Shown piece after piece: positions 43,876 through 54,648 of a stretch of 64,000 nt of DNA (within the stretch, counting starts at the first letter, position 1; each line of letters begins with the position of its first letter). Both the position numbers and the translations under genes were made by a program. The stretch comes from Rhodovulum visakhapatnamense. GTDB taxonomy: Bacteria > Pseudomonadota > Alphaproteobacteria > Rhodobacterales > Rhodobacteraceae. The notes under the pieces were generated by a model. It was not told where the DNA came from, did not search any database, and saw nothing but the letters and a program-made list of their open reading frames with translations. Where the stretch lies: positions 1 through 64,000 of the forward strand of contig NZ_SOEB01000002.1 in assembly GCF_004365965.1 (NCBI RefSeq), written 5' to 3'.

Positions 43876-45165
43876 TCAGTCCCGGCGTGACAACGCCCGC
43901 GGCTTCGGCCCGCCGGTCGCCCAGTCGACCAGCTCGACCGTATGCAGGACCGGCACCCCGGTGCCCGACCCGATCTGCGCGATACAGCCGATATTGCCCG
44001 CGGCGATGACGTCCGGCGCCCTGGCCTCCAGCGTCCGCACCTTCCGGGCCTTCAGCTGCCCGGCAATCTCGGGCTGCAGCAGATTATAGGTCCCGGCCGA
44101 GCCGCAGCACAGATGCGCATCGACCGGCTCGACCACCTCGAACCCGGCGCGGCGCAGCACCGCCTTGGGCGCTTCCTTCACCTTCTGCCCGTGCTGCAGC
44201 GAACAGGCCGCGTGATAGGCCACCCGCAGCCCGCCCCGGCCCGGCGGCAGATCCAGCCGTTCCAGCAGCTCCGTGATATCGACGGCCCGCGCCGCCACTT
44301 CCGCCGCCGCCTCGGCCAGCGGATCGCCCCGGAACATGTGACCGTAATCCTTCACCGTGGTGCCGCAACCGCTGGTATTGACGACGATGGCATCAAGCCC
44401 CTCGCCCGCGATCTCGGCCGACCAGGCCCGGATTGCCCGCGCGGCCTGGGCATGGGCCTCGGCGGCCCGGCCCATGTGATGGGTCAGCGCCCCGCAACAG
44501 CCCATGCCCTTCGCCACCACCACCTCGACCCCGTGCCGGGTCAGCACCCGGATGGTGGCATCGTTGATATCGGGGTCGAGCGCCTTCTGCGCGCAGCCGG
44601 TCAACAGCGCCACCCGCATCCGTCGCGCACCCTTGGCGGCAAAGACCTGCGGCCGGTCGCTTTCGCCCGGCTCGGGCAAGCGGGCAGGCGCCATGGCCAG
44701 CATGGCCCTGAGCCGCGGATCGGGCATCAGCCGCGCAAACGGCCGCCCCAGCCGCGCCAGCCGCAGCGCCGCCCGGAACCGCCCGGGATAGGGCAGCGTC
44801 TTCGCCACCAGCCAGCGCAACGCCCGGTCGCGCCAGGGGCGCCGGTAGGTCGCCTCGATATGGGCGCGGGCATGATCGACGAGATGCATGTAATGCACGC
44901 CCGAGGGACAGGTGGTCATGCAGGCCAGGCAGGACAGACAGCGGTCGACATGGCGCACGGTGCGCGCATCCGCGGGCCGCCCGCTCTCCAGCATGTCCTT
45001 GATCAGGTAGATCCGCCCACGCGGGCTGTCGAGCTCGTCGCCAAGCACCTGATAGGTCGGGCAGGTGGCGGTGCAGAACCCGCAATGTACGCAGGCCCGA
45101 AGGATCTCGTTGGCGCGCGCGATCCCGGGGTCCTGCAATTGCTCTTCGGTGAAATTCGTCTGCAT
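43876..45165 (-). CDS. glcF: Glycolate oxidase iron-sulfur subunit
   Basis: A 429-residue electron-transfer subunit. Two 4Fe-4S sites are seen: C25, C28, C31 and C35 (CVHCGFCTATCP) and the later CLSCLACMTTCPSG. Two CCG domains follow (KGMGCCGALTHH and HLCCGSAGTYNL). It passes electrons from the flavin subunits GlcD/GlcE to the membrane quinone pool. It is the last gene of the glcDEF operon, four bases after the glcE stop. Confidence 0.95.
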   Translation of the reverse strand: MQTNFTEEQLQDPGIARANEILRACVHCGFCTATCPTYQVLGDELDSPRGRIYLIKDMLESGRPADARTVRHVDRCLSCLACMTTCPSGVHYMHLVDHARAHIEATYRRPWRDRALRWLVAKTLPYPGRFRAALRLARLGRPFARLMPDPRLRAMLAMAPARLPEPGESDRPQVFAAKGARRMRVALLTGCAQKALDPDINDATIRVLTRHGVEVVVAKGMGCCGALTHHMGRAAEAHAQAARAIRAWSAEIAGEGLDAIVVNTSGCGTTVKDYGHMFRGDPLAEAAAEVAARAVDITELLERLDLPPGRGGLRVAYHAACSLQHGQKVKEAPKAVLRRAGFEVVEPVDAHLCCGSAGTYNLLQPEIAGQLKARKVRTLEARAPDVIAAGNIGCIAQIGSGTGVPVLHTVELVDWATGGPKPRALSRRD

Positions 45166-45169
45166 CGGC

Positions 45170-46270
45170 TCAGCCCATCGCCCCGGGATTGAAAAGACCC
45201 CTGGGGTCGAACTCGGCCCGAAGCCGCGCGGCCAGCGCCGCCAGCGGCGCCGGTTCCGGGCTTGCCAGAGGGCCCGCCCCCCGGACCCGAACCGCATGTC
45301 CGGCAATGCCCGACAGGGCCGGGCGGATGTCATGGCCTTCCGGCACCAGCACCCAGACAAGCCCCCCGCCCCAATCGAAAATCGCCGCCTCGGCCGCAAC
45401 CGCCGCCGCCGCGCGCGGCCCGTCCGAGGGCCGGACCGAGATCCGCCAGACATCGCCCGGCCGGTCGGCGAAATCCTCCACGTCTCGAAGCCGCCGCATC
45501 ATCGCCGCGACCTCATCCGGCGCCTCGACGACCCGCGCCGGGCCGAACCGGTCCAGAAGCGCCCCAAGCCGCCCGGCGCGATAGGCAACCGACGCCGCGA
45601 ATCCCTCCAGCCGCAACCAGGTCTCGCCCGCCTCGGGCAGATGCGCCGCCGCCGACACCTCGAAGGGCGAGCCCAGCGCGGCCGACATCGCCGCGACCGC
45701 CGCCTCGGACGTCAGACCCTCCATCACCAGAACCGCCGCCGCCTCGGGCACCGGCAGCACCTTCACGGCCAGTTCGGTCAGCACGCCCAGCGTGCCCCGG
45801 CTGCCCGCCATCAGCTTGACCAGATCGTAGCCGGTCACGTTCTTCATCACCCGCCCGCCATTGCGGATCACCCGGCCGCGCCCGTCGACGAAACGCACCC
45901 CCAGCATCGCGTCCCGGCAGGCCCCCGCCTGCACCCGGCGCGGCCCCGAGACATTCGCCGCCGCCACCCCTCCAATCGTCGGAACGCCGTCGCGGCCCAG
46001 AAGCCGGCGGTGGTCCATCGGCTCGAAGGCCAGCCGCTGCCCCTCGGCCGCCAGCACCGCCCCGACCTCGGCCAGCGGCGTCCCCGCCCTGACGACCAGC
46101 GTCAAGGCGCCGGGCTCGTACAGCACCACGCCCGAAAGCCCCGCGACGCTCAGCCGGTCGCCATCTCCCGGAACGGTCATGCCGCGCGTGCCCCCGCCCT
46201 CGATCTGCAAGGGCCGTTCCGCCCCGGCCACGATCCCGGCCAGTTCGGCCTCTGTTTCAGGTCTCATCAT
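45170..46270 (-). CDS. glcE: Glycolate oxidase FAD-binding subunit
   Basis: A 366-residue PCMH-type flavoprotein, shorter than GlcD. FAD-binding blocks include LTLVVRAGTPLAEV, GGVAAANVSGPRR and RNGGRVMKNVTGYDLVKLMAGSRGTLGV in consecutive parts. It acts with GlcD and GlcF in oxidising glycolate to glyoxylate. The two tandem ATGs (46268-46270 and 46265-46267) are alternative starts; the purine-rich AAGAAGA of the dispersed motif lies directly before them and may serve as ribosome site. Confidence 0.93.
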   Translation of the reverse strand: MMRPETEAELAGIVAGAERPLQIEGGGTRGMTVPGDGDRLSVAGLSGVVLYEPGALTLVVRAGTPLAEVGAVLAAEGQRLAFEPMDHRRLLGRDGVPTIGGVAAANVSGPRRVQAGACRDAMLGVRFVDGRGRVIRNGGRVMKNVTGYDLVKLMAGSRGTLGVLTELAVKVLPVPEAAAVLVMEGLTSEAAVAAMSAALGSPFEVSAAAHLPEAGETWLRLEGFAASVAYRAGRLGALLDRFGPARVVEAPDEVAAMMRRLRDVEDFADRPGDVWRISVRPSDGPRAAAAVAAEAAIFDWGGGLVWVLVPEGHDIRPALSGIAGHAVRVRGAGPLASPEPAPLAALAARLRAEFDPRGLFNPGAMG

Positions 46271-46289
46271 TCTTCTTGGTCCAACTACC
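46270..46289 (-). repeat. Dispersed motif, copy 4
   Basis: Minus-strand copy reading GGTAGTTGGACCAAGAAGAA; its last base is the A of the first glcE ATG. Confidence 0.8.
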
Positions 46290-46302
46290 CTCGGGGGGTG
46301 AA

Positions 46303-46339
46303 TTGTCCGTCAGGACAAGAGGGGGGCAGACAGCCCCCC
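46303..46339 (-). promoter_or_regulatory. Two small hairpins between glcD and glcE
   Basis: Just after the glcD stop the transcript can form GGGGGGC/GCCCCCC (46333-46339 with 46321-46327, 5-base loop) and then TTGTCC/GGACAA (46313-46318 with 46303-46308, 4-base loop). They may protect or trim the glcD end of the message, or weaken expression of glcEF. Confidence 0.45.
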
Positions 46340-47772
46340 TACCCCGCGCGCCGCCCCGCGCTGACCTCCAGCGGGAACACCTTTGCCGGGTTCAGCAGCC
46401 AGCCCGGATCGAACACGTCCTTCACCCGCATCTGCGCGTCCAGATCCTCGGGCCGGTACTGCACCCCCATCAGATCGCGCTTCTCGACGCCGACGCCATG
46501 CTCGCCGGTCAGACAGCCGCCCGCGTCGACACACAGCTTCAGGATCTCGGCCCCCAGCGCCTCGCAGCGCTCCAGATCGCCAGGCGCATTGGCATCGAAC
46601 AGGATCAGCGGATGCATGTTGCCGTCGCCCGCATGAAAGACGTTGGCCACCCTGAGCCCGGCTTCGGCCGACAGCTCGCCGATCCGCCGCAGCACGTCGG
46701 GCAGCGCCGAAACCGGGATCGTGCCGTCAAGACACATGTAATCGCCCAGCTGCCCCATCGCCCCGAAGGCCGATTTCCGTCCCAGCCAGATCCGCGCGCT
46801 TTCCTCGGCCGACCCGCTTTCGCGCAGCTCGACCGGATCATGCGCCATCGCGATCCGCTTGATCAGTGCCAGCTGGTCGTCGATCTCGGCCGGGCTGCCC
46901 TCGACCTCGACGATCAGAAGCGCCTCGCAATCTGGATAGCCCGCGCCCGCGAAAGCCTCGGTCGCCGCGATACAGGGCCGGTCCATGAACTCGATCGCGA
47001 CCGGCAGCACGCCCGCGCGGATGATGTCGGCGACACAGGCGCCAGCCCGTTCCGAGCAGTCAAAGCCCATCAGCACCGGCCGCGCCCCTTCGGGCTTGGG
47101 CAGGATGCGCAAGGTCGCCTCGGTCACCACGCCAAGCTGGCCTTCGGACCCGCAGATCACCCCCAGCCAGTCATAGCCAACCGCATCCAGATGCGCGCCG
47201 CCGATCTCGACCACGGTGCCGTCCATCAGGACCAGGGTCACGCCCAGCAGGTTGTTGGTCGTGACCCCGTATTTCAGGCAATGCGCACCGCCCGAGTTCA
47301 TCCCGATATTGCCCGCGATGGCACAGGCCAGCTGCGAGGACGGATCGGGCGCATAGAACCAGCCATCGCCCTCGACCGCGCCGGTGACCGACAGGTTCGT
47401 GCGCCCCGCCTGCACCCGGATGAAGCGGTTGGGGTAGTCGACCTCCAGCACCTCGTTCAGCCGCGCCACGCCCAGGATCACGCTATCGGCGGTGGGCAGC
47501 GCCCCGCCCGCCAGCGACGTGCCGGACCCGCGCGGCACCACCGGCACGCGCTCTTCGTGGCAGATCTTCAGAACGGCCGCGACCTCGGCGGTCGAGGCGG
47601 GCAGCACAGCGGCCAGCGGCGGGCAGCGATAGGCGGTCAGCGCATCGCATTCATAGGCGCGGGTCGCGGTGGGGTCGTGGATAACGGCGTCTTCGGGCAG
47701 CACCGCCATCAGGCGGCGCAGCACATGATCCTTCTTCGCCATCACCCGGGCATCCGGTGCGGGCATCTGCAT
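46339..47772 (-). CDS. glcD: Glycolate oxidase FAD-linked subunit
   Basis: A 477-residue flavoprotein of the VAO family, the catalytic subunit that oxidises glycolate (or D-lactate). It has the FAD-binding segment VVPRGSGTSLAGGALP, NIGMNSGGAHCLKYGVTTNN and the C-terminal HAGDGNMHPLILFD and CLTGEHGVGVEKR, all conserved in GlcD. It heads the glcDEF operon behind a sigma-70-like promoter overlapped by an inverted repeat. The GGAGAG ribosome site lies 8 bases before the ATG. Confidence 0.95.
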   Translation of the reverse strand: MQMPAPDARVMAKKDHVLRRLMAVLPEDAVIHDPTATRAYECDALTAYRCPPLAAVLPASTAEVAAVLKICHEERVPVVPRGSGTSLAGGALPTADSVILGVARLNEVLEVDYPNRFIRVQAGRTNLSVTGAVEGDGWFYAPDPSSQLACAIAGNIGMNSGGAHCLKYGVTTNNLLGVTLVLMDGTVVEIGGAHLDAVGYDWLGVICGSEGQLGVVTEATLRILPKPEGARPVLMGFDCSERAGACVADIIRAGVLPVAIEFMDRPCIAATEAFAGAGYPDCEALLIVEVEGSPAEIDDQLALIKRIAMAHDPVELRESGSAEESARIWLGRKSAFGAMGQLGDYMCLDGTIPVSALPDVLRRIGELSAEAGLRVANVFHAGDGNMHPLILFDANAPGDLERCEALGAEILKLCVDAGGCLTGEHGVGVEKRDLMGVQYRPEDLDAQMRVKDVFDPGWLLNPAKVFPLEVSAGRRAG

Positions 47773-47795
47773 GTCCGGCTCTCCTCCCTCGAACC

Positions 47796-47830
47796 GGTCA
47801 AAAAATATGACCAGTTTTGCAGCTTGGCAA
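47796..47830 (-). promoter_or_regulatory. glcD promoter with overlapping operator
   Basis: On the minus strand TTGCCA (47825-47830) and TATTTT (47802-47807) are 17 bases apart, giving a leader of about 23 bases with the ribosome site. The inverted repeat GGTCA-N7-TGACC (47796-47812) covers the -10. This resembles operators of FadR/GlcC-type GntR regulators (TGGT-x-ACCA core). Confidence 0.6.
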
Positions 47831-47854
47831 GGACCTTTCCCCGCCCGCCCCGGG

Positions 47855-49906
47855 TCAGCGCCGCCCTTCGCGCAGCCAGGCCCCGACGCTCAGCAGGGCA
47901 GCCAGAAGCAGGAACGCCCAGGCGGGCGCCAGCGGCATGACGGTGACATCGCTGGTCAGATAGGCCCCGCGCGGAGTGATGCCCAACCAGCCCCGGCCAT
48001 GGGCGCGGCGGCCCTCGCGCACCGTGCGCAGATCGGGCATGCCCGCATGAAGCGGCAGGATCCCGCCGCGCGTGGCCGCAACCGGCGCATCCAGCCGGGC
48101 ACCGCTGGCAATGGTCTCCTCGAACTCGCGCGGCGCCGCCGGTCCCAGCGCAATCACCGTGTCGAGCGTGCCGTCGGTCAGGCGGTAAAGCCCCATCTCG
48201 GGACCTTCATAGGTCGCGGTGAAACGGCCGGGCGCGGTCTCGGTCAGTTCAAGCCGGTCGGTGCCGCCATCGGGGCGCGCGATCTCGACGCTCCGCGGCT
48301 CCTCGGACAGCGACCGGCGGGTGACGGTCATCACCTGCCCCTCGGCCGTGGCGCTCAGCGCCTCTTCCTCCAGCTCGGGCTCCTTCATCATCCAGTGCGC
48401 GAGCCGCCGCAGCAGTTCAAGCTGCGGCCCGCCGCCCTCGAAGCCGCGGGTCCAGAGCCAGGCATGGTCCGACCCCAGCAGCGCGACCCGACCCTCGCCG
48501 ACGCGGTCAAGCACCAGCAGCGGGCGGTCGTCGATCCCGCTCATCACCACCTCGCCCCGCTTCGGCACCAGGTCGACCAGCCGGAACCAGCGGCCCCAGG
48601 CACCGCCCGCCTCGGCCTTCAGCCCCTCGGTCACCGGATGGCGCTGGCCGAGATCGGTGATCTCGGGACGATAGCCCTGCTCGATCACCCGGGCGCTGGG
48701 CTCGGCAGGCAGGATGTCGGCCAGGGGCGAGCGGTAGATTGACTCGGCCCCGGCGAAATCGGGTCCGGCCGCGATCAGCAGCGCGCCGCCCTTCTCGACA
48801 TAGTTGCGCACATTGTCGAAATAGACCGCCGGAAGAATGCCGCGCCGCTTGTAGCGGTCGAAGATGATCAGGTCGAACTCGTCGATCTTGTCGAGGAACA
48901 GCTCGCGCGTCGGAAAGGCGATCAGCGAAAGTTCCGACACCGGCACGCCGTCATGCTTGTCCGGCGGGCGCAGGATGGTGAAATGCACCAGATCGACGGA
49001 ACTGTCCGATTTCAGCAGGTTCCGCCAGGTCCGTTCGCCGGGATGCGGCTCGCCCGACACCAGCAGCACCCGCAGCCGGTCGCGCACGCCGTTGATCTGT
49101 ACCACGGCCGCGTTGTTGCGGTCGGTCAGCTCGCCCGGCTGCTCGGCCACCGAGAACTGGATCACGTTGCGCCCGGCATGGTCCAGCACCACCGGCACGT
49201 CGAGATCCTCGCCGATCGGCACGCGATAGCTTTGCGGCTCGCCGCCATCGACCGAGACGGAGACTGAGGTCGTGCCGCCCATGGTCTCGGGCACCGCGCC
49301 CTGATCCTCGATCTTCAGGGTCAGCGTGACCTCCTCGCCGAGGATCGCGAAGGCGGGCGCGTTCTCGACCAAGAGCCGCCGGTCCCAGTCGTCCTCCTGC
49401 CCGGTCAGGAGCGCATGAAGCGGCGCGGGCAGCGACGGCGCGCGGTCCAGATCGTGCAGCTGCCCGTCGGTCAGCAGGATCGCGCCCGCAAGCCGCGACC
49501 GCGGCACCTCGGCCAGCGCCTCGGACAGGGCCGTCATCAGCATCGTGCCCTCGTCGCCCGCGCCGTCCCCGAAACGCACGACCCGCAGCTCGGTATTGTC
49601 GAGCGCAGCCACCTCGGCGCGGACCCTCTCGACCGCACGGGCGGTCTGGTCGGGCCGGTCCGCCAGCCGCTGCGAGGCGCTTTCGTCAACCACCAGAACC
49701 ACGATGTCGGACAGCGGTGTCCGCTCTTCGGTCTGCAATGACGGGTTGGCCAGCGCGGCCAGGATCGCCACGGCGGCAAGCCCGCGCAGCCACCAGCCCG
49801 CAAGCCCGCGCCAGAGCGCGAAGCCCACCATCAGAGCGGCCAGCGCCGCCGCCGCCCAAAGCAAGAGCAGCGGCACCAGCGGGTCGAAGATCACCTCGCC
49901 GGTCAT
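47855..49906 (-). CDS. Membrane protein with VWA-like and glutamine-amidotransferase-like regions
   Basis: A 683-residue inner-membrane protein, last gene of the MoxR operon. Two N-terminal helices (PLVPLLLLWAAAALAALMV and LAAVAILAALANPSL) lead to a VWA-like region beginning IVVLVVDESASQRLADR. An Ig-like middle part and a class I glutamine-amidotransferase-like region (VRNYVEKGGALLIAAGPDF) follow, then a C-terminal helix (AWAFLLLAALLSVGAWL). Catalytic Cys is not evident. Its start overlaps the stop of the DUF4159 gene by four bases. Confidence 0.82.
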   Translation of the reverse strand: MTGEVIFDPLVPLLLLWAAAALAALMVGFALWRGLAGWWLRGLAAVAILAALANPSLQTEERTPLSDIVVLVVDESASQRLADRPDQTARAVERVRAEVAALDNTELRVVRFGDGAGDEGTMLMTALSEALAEVPRSRLAGAILLTDGQLHDLDRAPSLPAPLHALLTGQEDDWDRRLLVENAPAFAILGEEVTLTLKIEDQGAVPETMGGTTSVSVSVDGGEPQSYRVPIGEDLDVPVVLDHAGRNVIQFSVAEQPGELTDRNNAAVVQINGVRDRLRVLLVSGEPHPGERTWRNLLKSDSSVDLVHFTILRPPDKHDGVPVSELSLIAFPTRELFLDKIDEFDLIIFDRYKRRGILPAVYFDNVRNYVEKGGALLIAAGPDFAGAESIYRSPLADILPAEPSARVIEQGYRPEITDLGQRHPVTEGLKAEAGGAWGRWFRLVDLVPKRGEVVMSGIDDRPLLVLDRVGEGRVALLGSDHAWLWTRGFEGGGPQLELLRRLAHWMMKEPELEEEALSATAEGQVMTVTRRSLSEEPRSVEIARPDGGTDRLELTETAPGRFTATYEGPEMGLYRLTDGTLDTVIALGPAAPREFEETIASGARLDAPVAATRGGILPLHAGMPDLRTVREGRRAHGRGWLGITPRGAYLTSDVTVMPLAPAWAFLLLAALLSVGAWLREGRR

Positions 49907-52689
49907 TGGCCGAGCCTGTCGAGCAGCGCGGGCACATGGACCTGGTCGGATTTGTAGTTGCCGGTCAGCACATGCATGATGAGGTTGACCCCGAAGCGGA
50001 AGGCGATCTCGCGCTGGCGTTCGCCCGCATAGCCGCGCCCGACCGGGAACATCGCTGCGCCCTGCCCGTCGATGGCCCAGGCCGAGGCCCAGTCATTGCC
50101 GCCGATCACCACCGGCGTCACCCCGTCATTGAGATCGCGGAAGGGCATGCCCTCGGCCTGTTCGGCATCGGGGGGGGGTGCTGCCTCGACCCACACGTCG
50201 CGCCCGGCATTGCGGCCGGGAAAGTCCTGCAACAGGTAGAAGGTGCGGGTCAGCACATGATCGGAAGGGATCGGTTCCAGCGGCGGAATGTCGAGCGGGC
50301 GCGCCAGTTGCTGCAGCCGCCGCCCCTCGGGCGAGCCGCCGCCATAGGCCGCGACATCGGCATCGCGCGTGTCGAAGAGAATCATGCCCCCGGTCCGCAG
50401 ATAGCGGTTGAGCCGGGCATAGGCCGCGGGCGAGGGCATCGGCTGCCCGGCGGTCACCGGCCAGTAGAGGAAGGGAAAGAACGACAGCTCATCGGTCTCG
50501 AGATTGACGGCGATGGGCTCGGCGGGCTCGATCGAGGTGCGCTGGGTCAGCTTTTCCGACAGGCCCCGAAGCCCCGCATCGGCGATCTGGTCGACCCGGG
50601 CATCACCGGTCAGGACATGGGCCAGGACAACCTCGCTGGTGGCGCGCAGTGCCAGCGCGTCGTCGGCGGGCGTACCGGGCTCCTGCGCCCAAGCCCCCTG
50701 CGGCACCAGCATCACAAGCCCCAGCGCCAGAACCGCCGCGCGGCCCGCGCCGCGCCCGCCCCGAAGCCGCCCCGACAGCCAGAGCGAGGCCAGGATGTCG
50801 GCCGCGAAGATCGCCAGCGCCGCGGCCAGAACCCAGCCCTTCAGCACCGTCTCGCGCGCGACAGTCAGCCCCTCGACCGCGATCCGGGCGGGCCAGGCGG
50901 CGGGGCTCAGCACCGTGTCCGTCCCGATCACGTTCAGCGCCAGCCGCCGGTCCTCGCCCGCATAAAGCCCGGGCGGCAGATCCGGCCCCGGCACCGCCCT
51001 GGCCAGCATTTCGCCCGGCACCCCGGGCAACTTGCCGGCCTCGGCCAGCTCGCCGAAGGCGTCGATCACCGCTTGCGGCACCCAGGTCGTCCCCGCCAGT
51101 TCGGCCGCATCGGGCCGTGCAGGCCGGGTCGAGACCGCCAGCCGTTCCAGCATCTGCACGAACAGACCCGACAGCGGCAGGCTCGACCATTCGGCATTGG
51201 CGGTGACATGGAACAGCACCACCTGCCCCTGCCCCATCTTCTTGCGCGTCACCAGGGGCGTGCCGTCGCTGAGCGCCGCTATGGACCGGTCGGCCAGCGA
51301 CGGGTCGGGCTGGGCCATCACCTGGGCATTGACCCGCACATCGTCGGGCACCGCGAGCCCGAAGAAGGGCGAGCCCTCGCCGAAGGGCCGCAGCGTCTTG
51401 GGCTCGCCCCAGCTCATCGCCCCGCCGACCGTGCGCCCGCCCGCGCGCAGCCGCACCGGCATCAGCGGATCTTCCTCGGCACGGCTGACATCCGAGGCGG
51501 CAAGCCGCGGCCCGGCAAAGCGCAGCAAAAGCCCGCCCTTCTCGACCCAGCCTTGAAGAGTCTCGGATTCGGCCGGTGAGAGGGTCGCCACATCGGCCAG
51601 CACGATCACATCGGGATTGGCCAGCACCACATCCGACAGGGTGCCCTCGATCAGATCGGCGGTGGGGTCCAGCGCCTTGTGCAGATAGTGCAGCGGCGAC
51701 AGCAGTTGCAGCCCCTCGCGGTTCTCGTTGCCCGCGATCAGCGCCACCTCGCGCCGCTTGAGGCTGTCATCGGTCAGGCTGACCGCCCCGGCCGAGCGGA
51801 CGCCCTCGATGGCAAAGCGGCTGATCCGGTTGCGCAGCTCGGGCGGCAACACCAGATCGGTCGCTGCCTCGGTCTCGCCGGGGGCGAAGGCCACCGGCAC
51901 CCGGGCCAGCACCCGCTCGACCCCGGCGGGATCGCGGCCGGTGGCGGCCAGCGTGGCTTCGGTCGCGGGGCCGGGCCGGGCACGCAGCGCGGTCAGCCCG
52001 ATGGCCCCGTCCCGAAACGCGGCCGGACGCATCGCCACAAGCGGCCGGGGGCTTTCGAAGACGCTGACCTGCCCGTGCCGTTCAAGCGCCGACAAAAGAG
52101 CCGTACGCCCCGGCCAGTCGAGCCCCCCCGACAGCCAGAACGTATCGAACCGTCCCTCAAGCGTCCGGGTCCAGTCAGCCAGCGCATCCGCATCGGGCAG
52201 CCAGGCCGCCGGGCGGAAGCCCGCGAGCCGGGCCGACCAGACCTCGGCCGCCTGGAAGGGCAGCCCGTCGCCGGGCAGGTCGGTCGCCTGCACCACCGCG
52301 ACCGGCCGGCCGTCGCGGGCGGCCTCGTCCAGCATTGCCTCAATCCGGTCGATGCGGCGCGGCCAGTCCCGGGCATCGGCCCAGCTGCCGTCGATCATCA
52401 CCAGAAGCGGCCCGCGCCCCGGCGTCCGGTCCTGCGGGTTCAGCACCGGCCCGGCAAAGCCCAGGATCAGCGCGGCCACCGCCAGCATCCGAAGCAGCAG
52501 AAGCCACCAGGGCGTGCGGTCGGTCTGGGTCTCGTCATCGGCCAGCCCCAGCAGCAGCGCCACCCCCGGAAACCGCCGCCGGATCGGCGCGGGCGGCACC
52601 GCCCGCAGCAACAGCCACAGCGCGGGCAGCAGCACCAGCCCCCAAAGCAGCAGCGGCGCGGTGAAACCGAAGGCCCCGACGGTCCACAT
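49903..52689 (-). CDS. BatA/DUF4159 domain membrane protein
   Basis: A 928-residue protein. N-terminal helices with a BatA-like segment (APLLLWGLVLLPALWLLL, RRRFPGVALLLGL) precede a long VWA/GATase-like periplasmic part, a helix near residue 640 and a C-terminal DUF4159 domain (ELSFFPFLYWPVTAG, YLRTGGMILFDTRD). The function of DUF4159 is unknown; such genes accompany MoxR and DUF58. ATG 52689 was chosen over 52722 because the longer form enters the DUF58 coding end. The start shares a base with the DUF58 stop. Confidence 0.87.
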   Translation of the reverse strand: MWTVGAFGFTAPLLLWGLVLLPALWLLLRAVPPAPIRRRFPGVALLLGLADDETQTDRTPWWLLLLRMLAVAALILGFAGPVLNPQDRTPGRGPLLVMIDGSWADARDWPRRIDRIEAMLDEAARDGRPVAVVQATDLPGDGLPFQAAEVWSARLAGFRPAAWLPDADALADWTRTLEGRFDTFWLSGGLDWPGRTALLSALERHGQVSVFESPRPLVAMRPAAFRDGAIGLTALRARPGPATEATLAATGRDPAGVERVLARVPVAFAPGETEAATDLVLPPELRNRISRFAIEGVRSAGAVSLTDDSLKRREVALIAGNENREGLQLLSPLHYLHKALDPTADLIEGTLSDVVLANPDVIVLADVATLSPAESETLQGWVEKGGLLLRFAGPRLAASDVSRAEEDPLMPVRLRAGGRTVGGAMSWGEPKTLRPFGEGSPFFGLAVPDDVRVNAQVMAQPDPSLADRSIAALSDGTPLVTRKKMGQGQVVLFHVTANAEWSSLPLSGLFVQMLERLAVSTRPARPDAAELAGTTWVPQAVIDAFGELAEAGKLPGVPGEMLARAVPGPDLPPGLYAGEDRRLALNVIGTDTVLSPAAWPARIAVEGLTVARETVLKGWVLAAALAIFAADILASLWLSGRLRGGRGAGRAAVLALGLVMLVPQGAWAQEPGTPADDALALRATSEVVLAHVLTGDARVDQIADAGLRGLSEKLTQRTSIEPAEPIAVNLETDELSFFPFLYWPVTAGQPMPSPAAYARLNRYLRTGGMILFDTRDADVAAYGGGSPEGRRLQQLARPLDIPPLEPIPSDHVLTRTFYLLQDFPGRNAGRDVWVEAAPPPDAEQAEGMPFRDLNDGVTPVVIGGNDWASAWAIDGQGAAMFPVGRGYAGERQREIAFRFGVNLIMHVLTGNYKSDQVHVPALLDRLGQ

Positions 52690-53557
52690 CAGCGCCCGCG
52701 CTCCAGCGCGCGGAACAACCACAAAAGCGCGCCCTGCGCGCCCTCGCCGGTGTGATGGGCCGAATAATGCCAGCCGGTGACCCGCGCCAGATCGGCCAGC
52801 CGCGCCTTGCGCTCGGCCAGCCGCGCCAGATAGCGGCCGCGCAGATCACCCGCTTTCAGCGTTTCATGGCGCAAGGTGCCGCCCATGCTTTCGAAGATGG
52901 TCCGCCCGTCGAAGGGAAAGGCCTCTTCGGCGGGGTCCAGCACCTGCAGCAGCGCGCCCTTGACGCCGCGGTCGGCGGCCTCGGTCAGCGCGGTCTCGAC
53001 CGGAGCCAGATCGCCGAGAAAATCGGACAGGAAGACCGCGCGGGAATGGGGCGGCATGCCCCGGGTCGCGGGCACGCCGTAATCGCTTTGCGACAGGTCG
53101 CGGCCCAGCACCTCGGTCAGCCTGAGGATCTGATGCTGACCGCGCCGGGGCGGCAGGTCGGACCCCAGAAGCCCCACCCGTTCGCCGCCCCGAATCAGCA
53201 GAACCGCCAGCGCCAGCGCCAGCACCCGCGCGCGCATCGCCTTCGGCGGGTGGTTCCCGCCCGAAAAGCCCATCGAGGCCGCGTCGTCGACCCAAAGCAG
53301 CACGCTTTGCGCCGCCTGCCATTCCTTCTCGCGCACGAAATGCGCATCCGACCGGGCCGACCGGCGCCAGTCGATCATCCGCGCCTCGTCGCCCGCATGG
53401 GCCGGGCGGTATTGCCAGAACTCGTCGCCCTGGCCTGCCCGGCGTCTGCCATGCTCGCCCAGCAAGACCGCCTGGGCCAGATGCTCGGCCTCGGCCAGAA
53501 GCGGCGGCAGGGCCTCGGCCAGCCCCTCGGCACGGGCGCGGAGGGCGGCGGCAGAGA

Positions 53558-53561
<4 letters not shown>
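52689..53561 (-). CDS. DUF58 domain protein
   Basis: A 290-residue protein of the DUF58 family, related to VWA domains. The signature FWQYRPAHAGDEARMIDWRR-SARSD is followed by VLLWVDDAASMGF, where a MIDAS-like D-x-S-x-S is replaced by D-D-A-A-S. DUF58 proteins are usual partners of MoxR ATPases. It overlaps the moxR stop by four bases and the DUF4159 start by one base. Confidence 0.9.
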
Positions 53562-54565
<1,004 letters not shown>

Positions 54566-54595
54566 GACTTCTCTCCTGTCCGGCTTACATGAGCC

Positions 54596-54624
54596 ATTAT
54601 CGGCAGATATCCTGTTCACCTCAA
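54596..54624 (-). promoter_or_regulatory. Promoter of the moxR operon
   Basis: On the minus strand TTGAGG (54619-54624) and GATAAT (54596-54601) are 17 bases apart. The leader would be about 24 bases with AGGAGAG before the moxR start. Confidence 0.55.
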
Positions 54625-54648
54625 ATGGCAAAAAACCGACAGGGACAA

